Shown: piece by piece, positions 44,166 through 57,200 of the stretch
How the letters are laid out: the number at the start of each line of letters is the position of its first letter
Position numbering within the stretch: the stretch's first letter is position 1
Assembly: GCA_034440635.1 (NCBI GenBank)
Contig: JAOTON010001899.1
Coordinates: 105,802 to 169,801 of the forward strand
DNA length: 64,000 bases
DNA from: Lepas anatifera
Taxonomy: Eukaryota > Arthropoda > Thecostraca > Lepadidae
Direction: 5' to 3'
Translations under genes and position numbers: made by a program
The notes under the pieces: generated by a model
The model's database searches: none
What the model was told of the DNA's origin: nothing
The model's input: the letters and a program-made list of their open reading frames with translations, nothing else

Positions 44166-45166
44166 TAGAAGTGAATGACCATCATTGATATCGTGCATTA
44201 ACCTTTTAAAACGCATTGGGGTATGACTCGGATAATAGTCAGAGATGTGCTGGGGAGACCAGAGCAAAACCGAACTTGGGCCAAAACATATTTTTGCCAT
44301 ATAGGTACGTTGTCGATGATAATAAGAAGTGCAATTACACCTTTGGGCAAATTATGTCAAAATATAACGTGGACATCATTATTTCTCGGTACTATTTTTA
44401 CAAAAAATACTAGATAAGAATTCCTTGTAATACTCATTACATTTCTCAGTTGAAAAGTTAGCTTTTCCAAGAATCAACTGAATTTAGTGTTTGTCACAAT
44501 TATGTACCTAATTGGTGGTTTAAGTCTTGAGAGTATATAATTCTTGGATCTCAAAGAGTTAAACTTCTGCAGATGTGTTAAATCCTGAATCTATGCCACC
44601 AAAAGGGCAAACTGAAGGGACAAAAGGATGCGTGGGGTGCAATTGTATTTAAAGAGTCCATGTTACCTTCGCCATTGCAAAAGTTATGTCTCATGAAATA
44701 TTTTAACCAGTTGGGCAGAGACGTGGCAGAAAGAGGCAGGCTGTAGTCTCCCTCAAGTCTGTTGTGGATTTTTCTCTACATAAACTCTAACAGTAACTGC
44801 AGTTTTAATGACTAGCGACAAAACTTCATCACATGGGAAAAAGGGGGTGCACGGGGATAATGCTCAATTTTGATACTGCTCTGGGTCAGTGACGGACCTA
44901 GGATTTCCTAATGGGAGGGTGTTGGCGCCCAGAAGGGCGGCATTACTATTTGGACATTACATGAGGTGTTATTGACTCAAATAACACCTCAGTTAGTTGG
45001 TGTTTTTCTGAACTAGTTGGTGAACTAGTTAGTTGGTGTTTTTCTGAGGGGTTGAAAGCTTTAAAAGTCTTAGCGGGGAGTAAAGAATCGAATGTGATCC
45101 TCAGTCCTCTATCCCGTGCCTGTGAAAGAGCAATTAACCAGCTTCACATTGTGTTTGTGGTTGCAG
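44166..45166. other. Upstream region of the AA15 gene
   Basis: No TATA or initiator element can be assigned with confidence. It holds a short palindrome (GAGGTGTTATT and AATAACACCTC arms, about 44,964-44,991) followed by duplicated AGTTAGTTGGTGTTTTTCTG phrases (44,993-45,050). The base just before the gene's ATG is part of a TTGCAG acceptor-like site, so a 5' UTR exon may lie here or further upstream. Confidence 0.4.
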
Positions 45167-45211
45167 ATGAGTGCTGCAATGCTGAGATGGCTGTGCCTGG
45201 CAGCAGGTCTG
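45167..45211 (+). CDS. AA15 gene exon 1 (signal peptide)
   Basis: ATG then 14 codons, ending at donor CTG|GTACGT. A second ATG is at codon 5. The sequence TTGCAG|ATGAGT just before the start is acceptor-like, so the exon may begin here by splicing from a 5' UTR exon. Confidence 0.75.
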
Positions 45212-48200
45212 GTACGTCCTGAGCGCTAACCCAACTGGAGGGTTCCTTTACATTGGTATGGCAATCCGTATGTTTTGTATTTCAGCTGTAGCCGTCATAA
45301 AAGCTCGCTTTAAAGCTAATGTTAGCGTGCTGATGTCCCCAGAGAGCTGGCTTGACCTGAGCTGACCCCTCTCCGACTAGGTGGGCGTGGCTCACGGTCA
45401 CGGCAGGCTGGAGAACCCGCCGTGCCGGGCCTCCATGTGGCGCTTCGGCTGGAATACACCGGCCGACTACACCGATAACGAGCTCTTCTGCGGCGGACGC
45501 GACGTAAGCACTCAGCACCGACGTTGAAACATTTCAAAAATGTCCAAAGGGTTAAATCACATGCTCTATATGTTCGGACTTTTACAATCAATCGCCTTAT
45601 ATCGGATTGTTCCACTCTTCAAGAGCTAAGTGAATTGGAGAGAATCTAACAGTTTTAAAATGGGATTTGAATGAGGAAGCTCTGTGATGGGTATACCAAA
45701 ATACCTCTGTTAGATATTGTATTGATCCCAGAGCTCACTGTTTGTCGAAGATAGCCCTACAGAGTAAACAATTCACCTTCCCCCGACCCCATCCTCCGGA
45801 AAAAGTCACGTAACCGGTAGAAGCCGTGGTTACGTGACGCAATACTGACGCCATCCTCCGGAAGAACCGCTAGAAGCCGTGGTTACGTGACGCAATACTG
45901 ATGCCATCCTCCGGAAGAAGTCACGTAACCGGTAGAAGCCGTGGTTACGTGACACAAAACTGACGCCATCCTCCGGAAGAACCGCTAGAAACTGTGGGTA
46001 CGTGACGCAATACTGACGCCATCCTCCGAAAGAAGTCACGTAACCGCTAGAAGCCGTGGTTACGTGACACAATACTGACGCCATTCTCCGGAAGAAGTCA
46101 CGTAACCGGTAGAAGCCGTGGTTACGTGACGCAATACTGACGCCATCCTCCGGAAGAAGCCACGTAACCGGTGGAAGCCGTGGTTACGTGACGCAATACC
46201 GACGCCATCCTCAGGAAGAAATCACGTAACCGGTGGAAGCCGTGGTTACGTGACGCAATACTGACGCCATCCTCCGGAAGAAGTCGCGTAACCGGTAGAA
46301 GCCGTGGTTACATGACGCAATACTGACGCCACGCTGCAGAGACAAACCTTTGTTACCTCAGCCGTCTTAAATCCTTCGGGATGGCTCAAAGACAAAAGCG
46401 CTGCTGTATGTGCCCCATGTTCTTTCCTTCCAAGTTGTTGCCTCTTCATTATAACCTATATTGCAGGGAAATATAGATAGAAATCAAAGACTCTAACTCC
46501 GAAAACACCTCAAACAATTTCATTCTGGAGTTTGATCAAGGAACCGCATGAGCTTTTGTTAACGGGTGTTTTTACGGTGTGTAAGATATTTGTGGTTCCC
46601 AGGGTGCACCCATTTGTAGTTATTGTCTGCAGTTTATTACTTTTGATTAAGGTGCCACATTGTGGAAGGAGGTGTAAATCTTGATTTGATCTGTTCTGCA
46701 TACAATTTTTATTGGGGCCACTCCCAACAGGCGCACTTCCCCAATCACAGGGATTTGAAATATAGGATATATTTCAGCGTGTTCAAGTAAGCTTTCAGGC
46801 GTCCGTGATTGGAACCCGATTGTGATCGTCCACCGGTACTCACGGATATCTGACCGGTACTCACTGATATCTGACCTGTACTCACTGATATCTGACCGGT
46901 ACTCACTGATATGTGTCGTCCCTTCACAGCACGAGATCGCCCAGGGCGGAAAGTGCGGGGTCTGCGGCGACCCGTACGACATGCCTGTACCACGCAAGCA
47001 CGAGATTGGCGGACCAATCTACAAAGGCTTCCTGGTGGCAAACTACACTTCTGGAGAGGTGTGAACTCTTTCTGGTTCTAGCTAAAATGAATTGGTGTTG
47101 AAATATATGAAAACTAGCTGCCTACAGGCTCATGCCCATCGCACAATTTTTTATCTCAAATATACTGCGAATTTCGGTTTTAATTGTGGCAAACAATCAC
47201 AAGATGTGTTGTTTAAAGAGCAAAATATCATCCACGTTTTGCATTCTCACGAATAGTTGAGAACTTTTCATATAATCATGAAAAATTAGTTATATTTTTA
47301 GATGTAGATGTAGATGTATATGTATATTGAGGTCTCCCTAAGATATGGCTTTTCAGCCGTCAATTACAAGGACACAGCACATATAGGGAGCACACACTTT
47401 CGTAAACCACACAATACTTCACAGAACATGACCGTTGTAGATAACAATTTTAAAAGCAATGCGCTTGTTCATTTTAGCCTATACTCTTTCCTAAATGCCC
47501 ACCATACATATACTTAGCTCTCTCTCTCATCCCACTGTTCCATGCTTCTACCCCTCTGAAGCGAAAACTATGCTTGGCTTGCTCCGTTCGCACCCTTGGG
47601 AGTTCTAGCATATCACGGTCAGTCCCGCGTGTGCTCCGGCTAGAGATTTCGGAGCGACGCGAAACTGACCGTGACAGTGCACTTCCAGAGTCGTCGGAGA
47701 GCAGTCTTTTAATAACTTTTATGTCCCGTTTCTTTAGCAAAATCGGGAAACGTCGGCCAGCCCAAGGATTGCAGGGCTGGGGTCACGTGCTCACGCCTGC
47801 TCAGTCCCTTTACGATGCGTGCGCCAAAATTTAAAACTTTCTGGACGCGATGTTTTTGAGTGGCATTGCATCCTCCCCCACACAGTCAAACAATACTGTA
47901 TATGTGGGAACACAAGGGCCTGAACAAGAAGTTTTCTGGTCTCTGGTGGGATTTTGCGGCTTAAGCGATATAATCCAATGAGGATGCCGTAACAGCGACG
48001 AGTTACTTGCGATACTTGTTTTTCCCAGGTCAGGGCTGAGTCTACGTAGACACCGAGGATCTTAGCATATGATGTGGGTTTGATGAGGGTGTTACCGAAC
48101 TGAATAATGAGGCTCGGTTCACACCTGTTCCGGTTCGACTTTACAACGAGAAGCTCAGTTTTGCTGGGGTTTACTTTGAGCCGATTCTGAGCAAACCAGT

Positions 48201-51200
48201 CGTGGGCTAGTCTAAGCGTACTTTCCACACGCAGTTTTAGGTGGCAGATGTTTGCCACAGTGTCTTCTGGAGTAGCTTCTGGAGTAGGCGCGAGTGTTTC
48301 ACGCTGTCAAACGCGCGCGATGTGTCAGCTGTTAAGAGGGTAGTGACGTGTCCTTGATCCATGCTGTCGGAGATGAAATTAACCGTTTCTAGCATTGCTG
48401 TTTCAGTTGAATGTCCCGATCTGAAACCGTGCTGGTTATCGCACAGTATGTGGTTTTTCTCGGGATAGGACGATAGTTGGGGACATATTACCTTCTCGCA
48501 CAGCTTGCTAACCACACTAAGGATAGAAATTGGCCGGAAGTTCCCGGGATCACTGCGGTCGCCTTTTTTGTAGTGTGGGATCACTGAAGCCTCCTTCCAC
48601 TGTGGAGGTACCTCGCCAGTACGCAGTGAACAGTTGATGACGTTTTGAAGATGTGGACCAACAACTGCGAAAGTTGATCTTAGCATCTGGATCGTAATGC
48701 CATCATACCCACAGGCACGAGAGCTGCCCATGCGTTTCAGTGCATTCCATAATTCGGGAATGGTGACAGATTGCACTCGGAAGGCGTCAGAGCAAACTCT
48801 TGGAGGTCTTGGTCTTAGCGTCACCCCTTGAGGCACAGCGGAAAGCGCTGCTGCGACATCCGCGCCAGCTTCGACAAAATGATGGTTTAGTTGGTCTGCC
48901 CAATCACGGTCACTGAGTTGGAGTGGTTCGGTCTTTGGCTCAGGTTTCTTAGATGCCAGGAAGTATTTTCTTATGTCGGTCCATGTTTTTGAGAAGTCAC
49001 TTCGGATAGAGTTGGCGAAATACTCAGAGCTGGCCTTGAGCAGGGTTTTTTTGACGGCATTTCTGCATTCACGATAGGCTTGTAGTTTCTCTATGTCTCT
49101 ACGGTATCGGTCTCTCGCTTCCCTGGCTTGGTCCCACCGAGTCATGCACTCCCTCAGCTGTTCGTTGTTGCTAAGCCAGGGAGCGGATGGATGGCTTTAA
49201 GAGGCATGTGTTTGTCAATTTGGGGCTGCCATACTTCGTACCAGGCGTTCCATTTTTCAGTGACAGTTTCAGCCTGGTAAAGTTGGCTCCAGTCTGCCTC
49301 AAGGAGGTCCAGACAGAGGGCGTCGTAGTTTACCCTCTTGGTGGGGCAGATGGTGATCGTCTCTGCCTGTCGGCGTACCCGTTTCATATCGATGTTAGCT
49401 GCAACTAGGTCGTGATCACTGATGTTGCACTTGATGACCCGAGGGTCGTGAACTAGATCTGGTCTACTTGTAACAATATGATCGATTAGTGTTGATGTTG
49501 TATCTGTGGTCCTGGTTGGTGAGGATATCAGTTGCTGAAGGGTAAGCTCTTCCAGTATCTGCTTGTATTTCCGGACTCCTGCTACTCCAGGTTTTAGTAG
49601 GTCTAGATTCATGTCACCAAATACATAAAGAGGATACTTTGTCATCAGAAACGTGAGCTGATGATGAAGATCATCCAAAACGGTAGAGGTACTTGAAGAA
49701 GGGGGTCGGTATAGAATTCCCAGGATGAAGGTGAATTACAGTTAAACTGCAGCTATAAAGCCTCTAGAGTAGAGCCAGTTGAAGGTACCATCAGCACATC
49801 TGCCTTCATCCAGTCTCTATATAGGACGCACACTCCACCTCCATGCGACGGACGGTCGCGTCGCTCCATGACATAGCCGGGGAAAGTCAGATATTTACTA
49901 TCGATTTGGTCGCTTAAGAATGTCTCCCCAATGCAGAGAATGTCCAGATCAGTGTTTGCCAACAATATTTTTATGTCATCTATTGATGGTAGCAGGTGAC
50001 AAACGTTCGGATGAGCCACTCTGATTTGGCAATTTGGCTGCGCTGGTACAGGGGCATGTCTGTCGCAGTTGCGTGTTATCGGTCGGGGCGCTGGGATTCG
50101 TTCAGGCGTCGCGAGTATTACCTTCCACGGTGTACTTTTGCTATAGCGTGGGAAATGGAACCGAGGAAAAAGTAATTAAATAAAATAAGTGTGGGATTTC
50201 TGCAGTGAAGGAAACCTTGACACCTTCATAATGAAGAATCGGAAAAGCTCAGTAGTGGAAAAACGAATGACCGAAAATCATGGATGTAAAAAGCCTACAG
50301 TGTAGTCGCCCGACAGCCATGGTCGAAACTTGTCGCGAACCATGCCACTTGAGCTGGCCGTTTTGGATCTCAGTCAAGCTGCTAGATACGAGGGGTGCTC
50401 TGTTTCCACTTCAACTCGTTCTAGAATATGTGAAGCTGTCCAGCTGTCCAGCTCATCATCTTGGAAGGTTTCAATTTGATTATAATCAATTATAATCCGA
50501 TATGTATTATCACCTATAATTATAATCCTATAATTATAGGTGTTGTACCAACTTTTGGAATCACGGATCAAAATCTAGCAAAATTAAGGATCATTTACTT
50601 GGGCACATCCTTCTTAAGAATCTTGAACACACAATTGGGTACAAAGTTGGAGTAAAATCCCCTCACTAGCACCGACTTGAAGCACGAGGTCAGCTAGCAT
50701 GAGGTGCGCTTCCTTCCTGCTTCTGAAATGGTACTTGGAGTTGCATCACAGTTCTATGGGAAATTCCAGCACCGTCAGTAGAATCTAACATCCCGGCTCC
50801 TTCGGTCTTGTGCCCCGGTTCTTCCGGTCATGTGCCCCGGTTCCCCTGGTCATGTGCTTCGGTTCCTCTGGTCATATGCTTCGGTTCTTCCGGTCATGTC
50901 CCGATTCCTCCGGTCATGTGCAGACCATGGCTGATACTGTTCCGTTTTCAGGTGGCCACCGTCACTGTGAACCTTACAACGAATCACAAGGGCTTCTTCC
51001 AGTTCAAGATCTGTCCTGTGAAGGGGTTCGACACCGAGGCCACACAGGACTGCCTCGACGAGTAAGTCATGTTCCCTTCTTTGCCAACCACGGAACAACA
51101 TTTCTGGTACCGGGTGCATAAATGCATATGACCAGATCCATGCCTGCTATCTTATTAATTTATGTTTCATTTGGGGAAGGAATAGTTATGAAAGTGTTTC

Positions 51201-54200
51201 TGGAAAAAATACTTTTTATGATGACCGTTCTTTGGTTTATTTTTATTGGGAACATTCGGGAAGCCATATTTTTACATTAACAAGCACCCTCATTAAAAAT
51301 GAAAATAATATCAGATCAGATTGTATATTTTGAACTGCTTTAAACCATAAAATGATTCTGTGCAGTACAGAGCATTGCATAAATATATGTACTTCCCATC
51401 CAATCATAAAAAGTCGGCCGCCCCGGAAGCCCAGTTGGTAGAGCGTTGGGCGCCGGCCCGCTGCTCATGAACATGCAGTGGCAGTGCATATGCACATTGT
51501 GCAGGCATGGGATCGGTTCCCCTGAGACGCTCCAGCACTCTATGTTTAGCCGACGTGGGTCGGCTGGCAACTGACTGGTGAGAGTGAATGAAAGGGTGAC
51601 CTGAGCGGGGCGGCCGTCCCAGTGCTCTGTGGGATGTTAAACTTTGACCTCTAAATGGACCCTTCATCGCGGGAGTTGCTTGTTCGGATCGTAGGGTTGG
51701 GGTCTCCGTGACAAATCCGCTGATGACTTTAGTGAGGCTTCGACTCCAATAACCGAAGCTACAACAACTTTCACAAAATTTATCAGAAAAAAGTATTAAA
51801 TGTTCCTCTATGATTTGTTCAGGAACACTTTTTCAATTTATTGCTGAAAGAACATCACAGTAAATTGTCTTTCCACACTAAGAATTTCGAGAATGTGTTG
51901 CCTTTTGATTTTGAAATAAATTTTATATTCGACCAACCTGGAAATTATCGAATCCGCTTGCATAGGGCAGGTTCACTCTTTGTTGTGTGGTATGGAGACC
52001 TTTCAAAGTGGTTATTGGCTCTCATTCGTTTCCCTCCCTCCCCCATGAGCTGAAACGCATGTTTCAACAGCGGTTAAGATCGAGGATCCTGGGGCCGGGG
52101 TTTTCTCCGACCCTCGCCCAGCGCCTATAGCAGTGTTGCTTTTACTCTGCAGTTACGCCGCACGACAGAGCTCGACCGCAGTGAAGGTTCTTGAGCATTG
52201 ACACAGGAACTATTTACCAGCTGAGGGGCTGGCAAAAGCCTGCACCACCGTTGGAACCAGGCGGAGTCCGGTCACTTCTTTTCGTCAGGCGTCTTGACGG
52301 GCCTCATGACCACGTTCATGAAAGGCGCCCACAGAACCCTAGTTAGTCGTGAAGCCAGAGCTCCAGTGCAGAGGACACACCACCTCCAAAGAGGAAAACG
52401 ACACTAATGGTGACTCGAAAAATGTTTGGGTTAAAGGAGTGTCCCACTTTTATAATGGGTTTTGAGCTAAGATAGCAGTTTTGTAGGGCGTGTTGAGAAA
52501 CCATTATTGGCATTTAATTTCACCCAAAGCTCCGAAATAAAATTTCCGCCAGCTTTGAAGTTCAAAGTAAAGGGGCTTATTGGCTTATTTCAAACCCTGA
52601 AGGAATACCTTCCATATTAGTCAGGGTCGGACGCAGACATGAGTTTTAGGGGCCAAACCCATGTCTGCCTCTCCTCCTGGGGGAGGAGTGAATATTTTTT
52701 TGCTCTACAAACCTAGTGTAAACACATTTTTAAATTTCCGGCGTTTGGGGGGGGCAAAAGATAGTTTGGCCCCCCTCCAGCGCTTTGGGGAGCCCATGGC
52801 CGGAATGCCCCCCCCTGCGTCCGCCAATGTTGGTAGTAAGCCCTGAGCCTCACCCACTCGCTGAAAATACCATGATATCGAGTGAACCAGCATGCAACTG
52901 CCTGTGGACCGAAAGCCTCGGGCAAGTTAGCGTCCAGTCAGTGTGCATTTGGGCCAAATTGCAGGAAGACACATCACATTGTTCTTCCCTGGGACTTGTC
53001 GGAACAAGTATCGATTGTTTTTCCAAAATTGAACTCTGAAATTGTTTATTTATATCAGAAATGTGCATTATCGTTGGACCACTCACTGAACACGGCTGCC
53101 GCCACGACATCTGACCTTCAGTTTTGGCACCAGTACTTCTTGTACTGCACACAAATTGTGTCATGCAGAAACGCTGTGAATGGGCTTTTACAGCGAGTCT
53201 ATGATCAAGATTTGGGATTTCACTGATTATTAAAACTGTAATTTTAATGACGTCACTTATTGTTAGAAAAGAGGAGATATTTCTGTTTTTAGCCTATGGA
53301 AGTGGGGAAAATGCTGTTTTCTGATTTTCAGACCTCTCTTGTTCTTAAATTGTTCTTTGTAGAATTTCGACAAAGTGGTCTATTCCCTTTAAACGCATGT
53401 TAATACAGCAGACTGCATAGCTCTATCCAGCCCCATCTTCAAAAAGTATTGCATTCTTGGAATACACGACCTAGTCGTACTGTTCCAACTAATCTTTCTC
53501 CATAGCTTTCTGAACCACTCACTTCCAAGGCCACTTGCAGAAATATTTTCCCTTTCTGATCACGTAAGACGCAGGGTCGTCAGACAGCTTAAGAATTTTT
53601 AAGTTCCCTTCACTTCAATGGTGTACAGAACCCTTATTAATCTCTGCCCCCAGGACTTGGAATGCAAATACTGCTAGTAGAGTCAGAAAACTATCAGATG
53701 TCCCTAGCAGTATGTCCGTCTTCAAGAAAGTAGTAAAAAAATATTTATAGATCTTTACTGAGGCTCCTGCTCTATCTCTTGTTCTATTCCTCAGCGATGT
53801 TGCTTGTCTTTCAGTGCTCCTTAACGTCTTATTTGCCGTTAAATGCTTTACATTTCCTTTTTTCGTTTCAAACGGAGCCGACGGCCTCCCGTTGCCATTG
53901 CGCAGTGATGCAGGAAGCCTGAAAAACGGGACGAATTCATAGCTCAATAAATAAAAATGATAGAACAATGTTTTTGGGTTCAATTTGAAGCTCTCCATCA
54001 GGCGGCTCAAACAAGCACACCAAATTTTGTTTTTCCTCTTAACCCTCCTTTTGCCACGGGGTCGATTCTACCCCCTCCTTAATTTTTCGCGATGGGAGAA
54101 AAACGGCTCGGTTTAGCGCAATGCCGCGTGACAAGTGCGAACCAGAATCAATTTGATACATCTTGACGGGATTTCAATCCAAGGTCATGTCAGGTCACCG

Positions 54201-57200
54201 AGTTATAATGTCATTCCTAAACCGATGTAAGGCAATGTTGGTTCTCAAAACAAGGTTGACAAAAGCCGGGAGTAACTCGGCTTCTAGAGAAGTTAGATGG
54301 AGTTTCTATACACAATTCGAAAGCTCTTGTAAAGGACAATCTAGAGTGGACATCCATTTTGAGGTCAGGTTCATAACGAAGGCACCAGAGCACCCCTTGG
54401 CACCAATTGGGTGCGCTACTTTATGCAGAGGCTATCCTGCGTTGCGGTTTTCTTCGAGTACGGTCCTGAATCATATTACGTCATCAATCTTTATGGTCCG
54501 AATACAGGCAGTCTCCACTTTTTTGGAAATATTGACAAGCTTCTTTGCGAAAATGAGGCCAGCCACACGATAATCTGCGGTGATTTTAATCTTGTACTAG
54601 ACCAGCAACGTGATACTCTTAATTATATTGCTGAAAATAACGTCCTAGCTAGAGAAGAAGTCATAAGACTCATGATTAAGCATTATTTGCAAGATACCTG
54701 GCGCGTTATGAATCCCCATACAAAAATGTTTACGTGGACAAAGCCAAACCCCCTGAAGAGAGCATGCTTGGATCTCATTCTAATTAAAAGTAGTAATGTT
54801 AGGCTAGTTGAACGCTGTGAAATACGTCCCGGGTACCGCACCGATCATGATAAGAGTTTTCCTCAGTATTTTGACCCCTACATGCACCCGAGGACCCGGT
54901 TTGTGGAAGTTCAATGCTTCCCTAATGCGCGATGAAACCTACGTGCAACTCATCAAAGGACTGATTCGGAGTGGAGTACAGAAATACGCAATTCCCCTGT
55001 ACAGTGAAAGCTTTTTTGATCAGGATAATTGTGCTGAAGATGTACAATTTATCATAAACGATGCACTTTTCTTCGAAAACTTGCTGATGACGATAAGAGG
55101 CGCGACGGTACGATTTTTTAAGCACAAAGCCCGAACGGAACGTAAGCAACAGGACGACATATTGAAGGAAATTAGTGGCATCAATTCGGATAGTAATGGC
55201 GACTATTCCCCAGATAATGCGGCGAGGTTATCACAGCTCTAACTGGAATTAGAACAGTTAGAACACGTTCTAACTGGAATTAGAACAGCTCCGAAAACCG
55301 GTGATTGATGGATTGCTGATACGATCCAAATCCACCTGGCATGAGGAAGCCGAGCATCCTTCAAAGTATTTTTGCATTAGAAAGGGAGCACAATACTAGG
55401 AAAAATATTGAGAGACTGGAGGAAGATGATAAAGTCTACATAGGAACCAAAGAGGTACTGAGCCGTTTCTATAAACATTTGAAGGACAGGTACACCATTT
55501 GTGGAGAAACCAGGGTAGATGCGGTACTGTTAGAGAGTTGCGATCTCCCTCGGTTGTCATCAACTGATCGTAGTGTATTGGAGCACCCCATTTCAATAAT
55601 AGAGCTAGATGAAAGTGTGAAGCTCATGAAAGGTGGAAAATCCCCTGGCTCGAACGGATATACGATCGAATTTTTCAAAGGTTTTTGGAACGATCTACGA
55701 CATTATTTACATAGATGCATCTTACACATTCAACGCATAAAGGAAATGTCACCAAGTTTTCGCGAGGGGATCATCACTTTATTCCCTAAATCTCCTGAAC
55801 ATGCGCAGAAGCTGAAAGGCTGGCGGCCAATCTCTTTTTAAACGTGGATTTCAAAACTTTCTCAGCGGTCGTCGCAAGAAGGCTGAAGTCTGTGACAGTA
55901 TCATAAGCCCGGAACAGACTGCTTAAACAAGTGGCAGATTCATAGGAGAGAACATCAGACTTACATATGACGTCATAAGGCACTGCAATGAAAACAAAGA
56001 ATCCGGAATACTTATTGCAGCTGACTTTCAGACTGCTTTTGAAACAATTAACTGGTCCTTTCTAGAAGCAGTGATGGAAAAAATTAACTTTGGCCCCGTA
56101 TTCATTAGCTTGATTAAGCTTTTGTACATGGACACGAACAACTTTTGCGAGAATCATGCTGAATGGTATGTTGGGCGAGAAAATATTTCTAGAACGAGGA
56201 GTACGTCAAAGTGATCCCGCCAGTGGCTACCTTTTTAACATTGCGGTGAGCGTCCTCACAAGAATGATACTGCTCTCACCAGGTATAAAGGGAATCAAAA
56301 TAGCTCCTGGCCTAGAAATTCGTATATATATGAATTTCTAGGCCAGGAGCTATTATCTCAGATATATAGATATATCTCAGTACGCGGACGATACGAATTT
56401 GTACATTACTGGTTCAAAGGCTTCGTTGGATGGTGCGTTTCGGGAACTCGGCCGCTTTTCCGCAGCTTCCAGTTTGAAGCTAAATCTCACGAAAACCAAG
56501 TGTCTAGCACTTGGTAAAACCGACCAAAACATTGTTGATCCATCGCGTGAATTCTTGTGGGTAACAGAGCTGAAAATATTGGGCATTGATTTCAGCAATC
56601 GCCTAGATAACATGACAGATGGGAACGTGAAGTCCAAATTGACAAACATAATACCCTTAATGGAAAGGTGGAGGCGCATGAATCTTACACTTATAGGAAA
56701 GATCACATTAATCAAATCACTTTACATGGCACGGTTAGTGTATGTTCTGACCTCACTGCCAAATCCCAAACCGGAAACAGTGCAGGAGATTCAACAAATG
56801 TTTTGGAATTTTTTATGGGACGGAAAACCCGATAGAATAAAAAGAAGTATTCTTTTGCAAGACTACTCTAGTGATGGGCTCAATATGATAAACGTGCAAC
56901 GTTTTATTGAGGGCCTAAAAATTTCTTGGTCACAGCGCCTTTGGTCGGGCAACATAACATGGTATAAGATATTCGAGCACAGTGTCGGGTATGACCTATC
57001 CGAGACATTGATGTTCGGACCCTCAATGCTAGAGAAAGCAAAACCGCGAATAAGGAATCCTTTTTGGGTAGACGTGATAGCGGCATGGGAGATCTTTGTA
57101 CGAAGTTATAGACCAATAGAAGAAGAGCTGGCCAGGGAAAGAATTTGGTTTTCTGATTATTCAAGTTTCAAGACTAGCATCGTACGAAGCTGGGATGCCC

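Larger units (their letters stand above)
45504..46929 (+). other. AA15 intron 2
   Basis: 1,426 bp, containing the 62/53-bp minisatellite and the 21-bp repeat immediately before the acceptor. Confidence 0.85.
47059..50951 (+). other. AA15 intron 3
   Basis: 3,893 bp, mostly occupied by LINE copy 2 in antisense orientation (47,470-50,120), plus an AT-rich palindrome (50,511-50,542) and short CCGGTTCTTCCGGTCATGTG-like repeats just before exon 4 (50,800-50,930). Confidence 0.85.

Noticed and set aside
45786..46330. CRISPR-like array
   Set aside because: Units are contiguous and similar throughout, with no unique spacers; the genome is eukaryotic.
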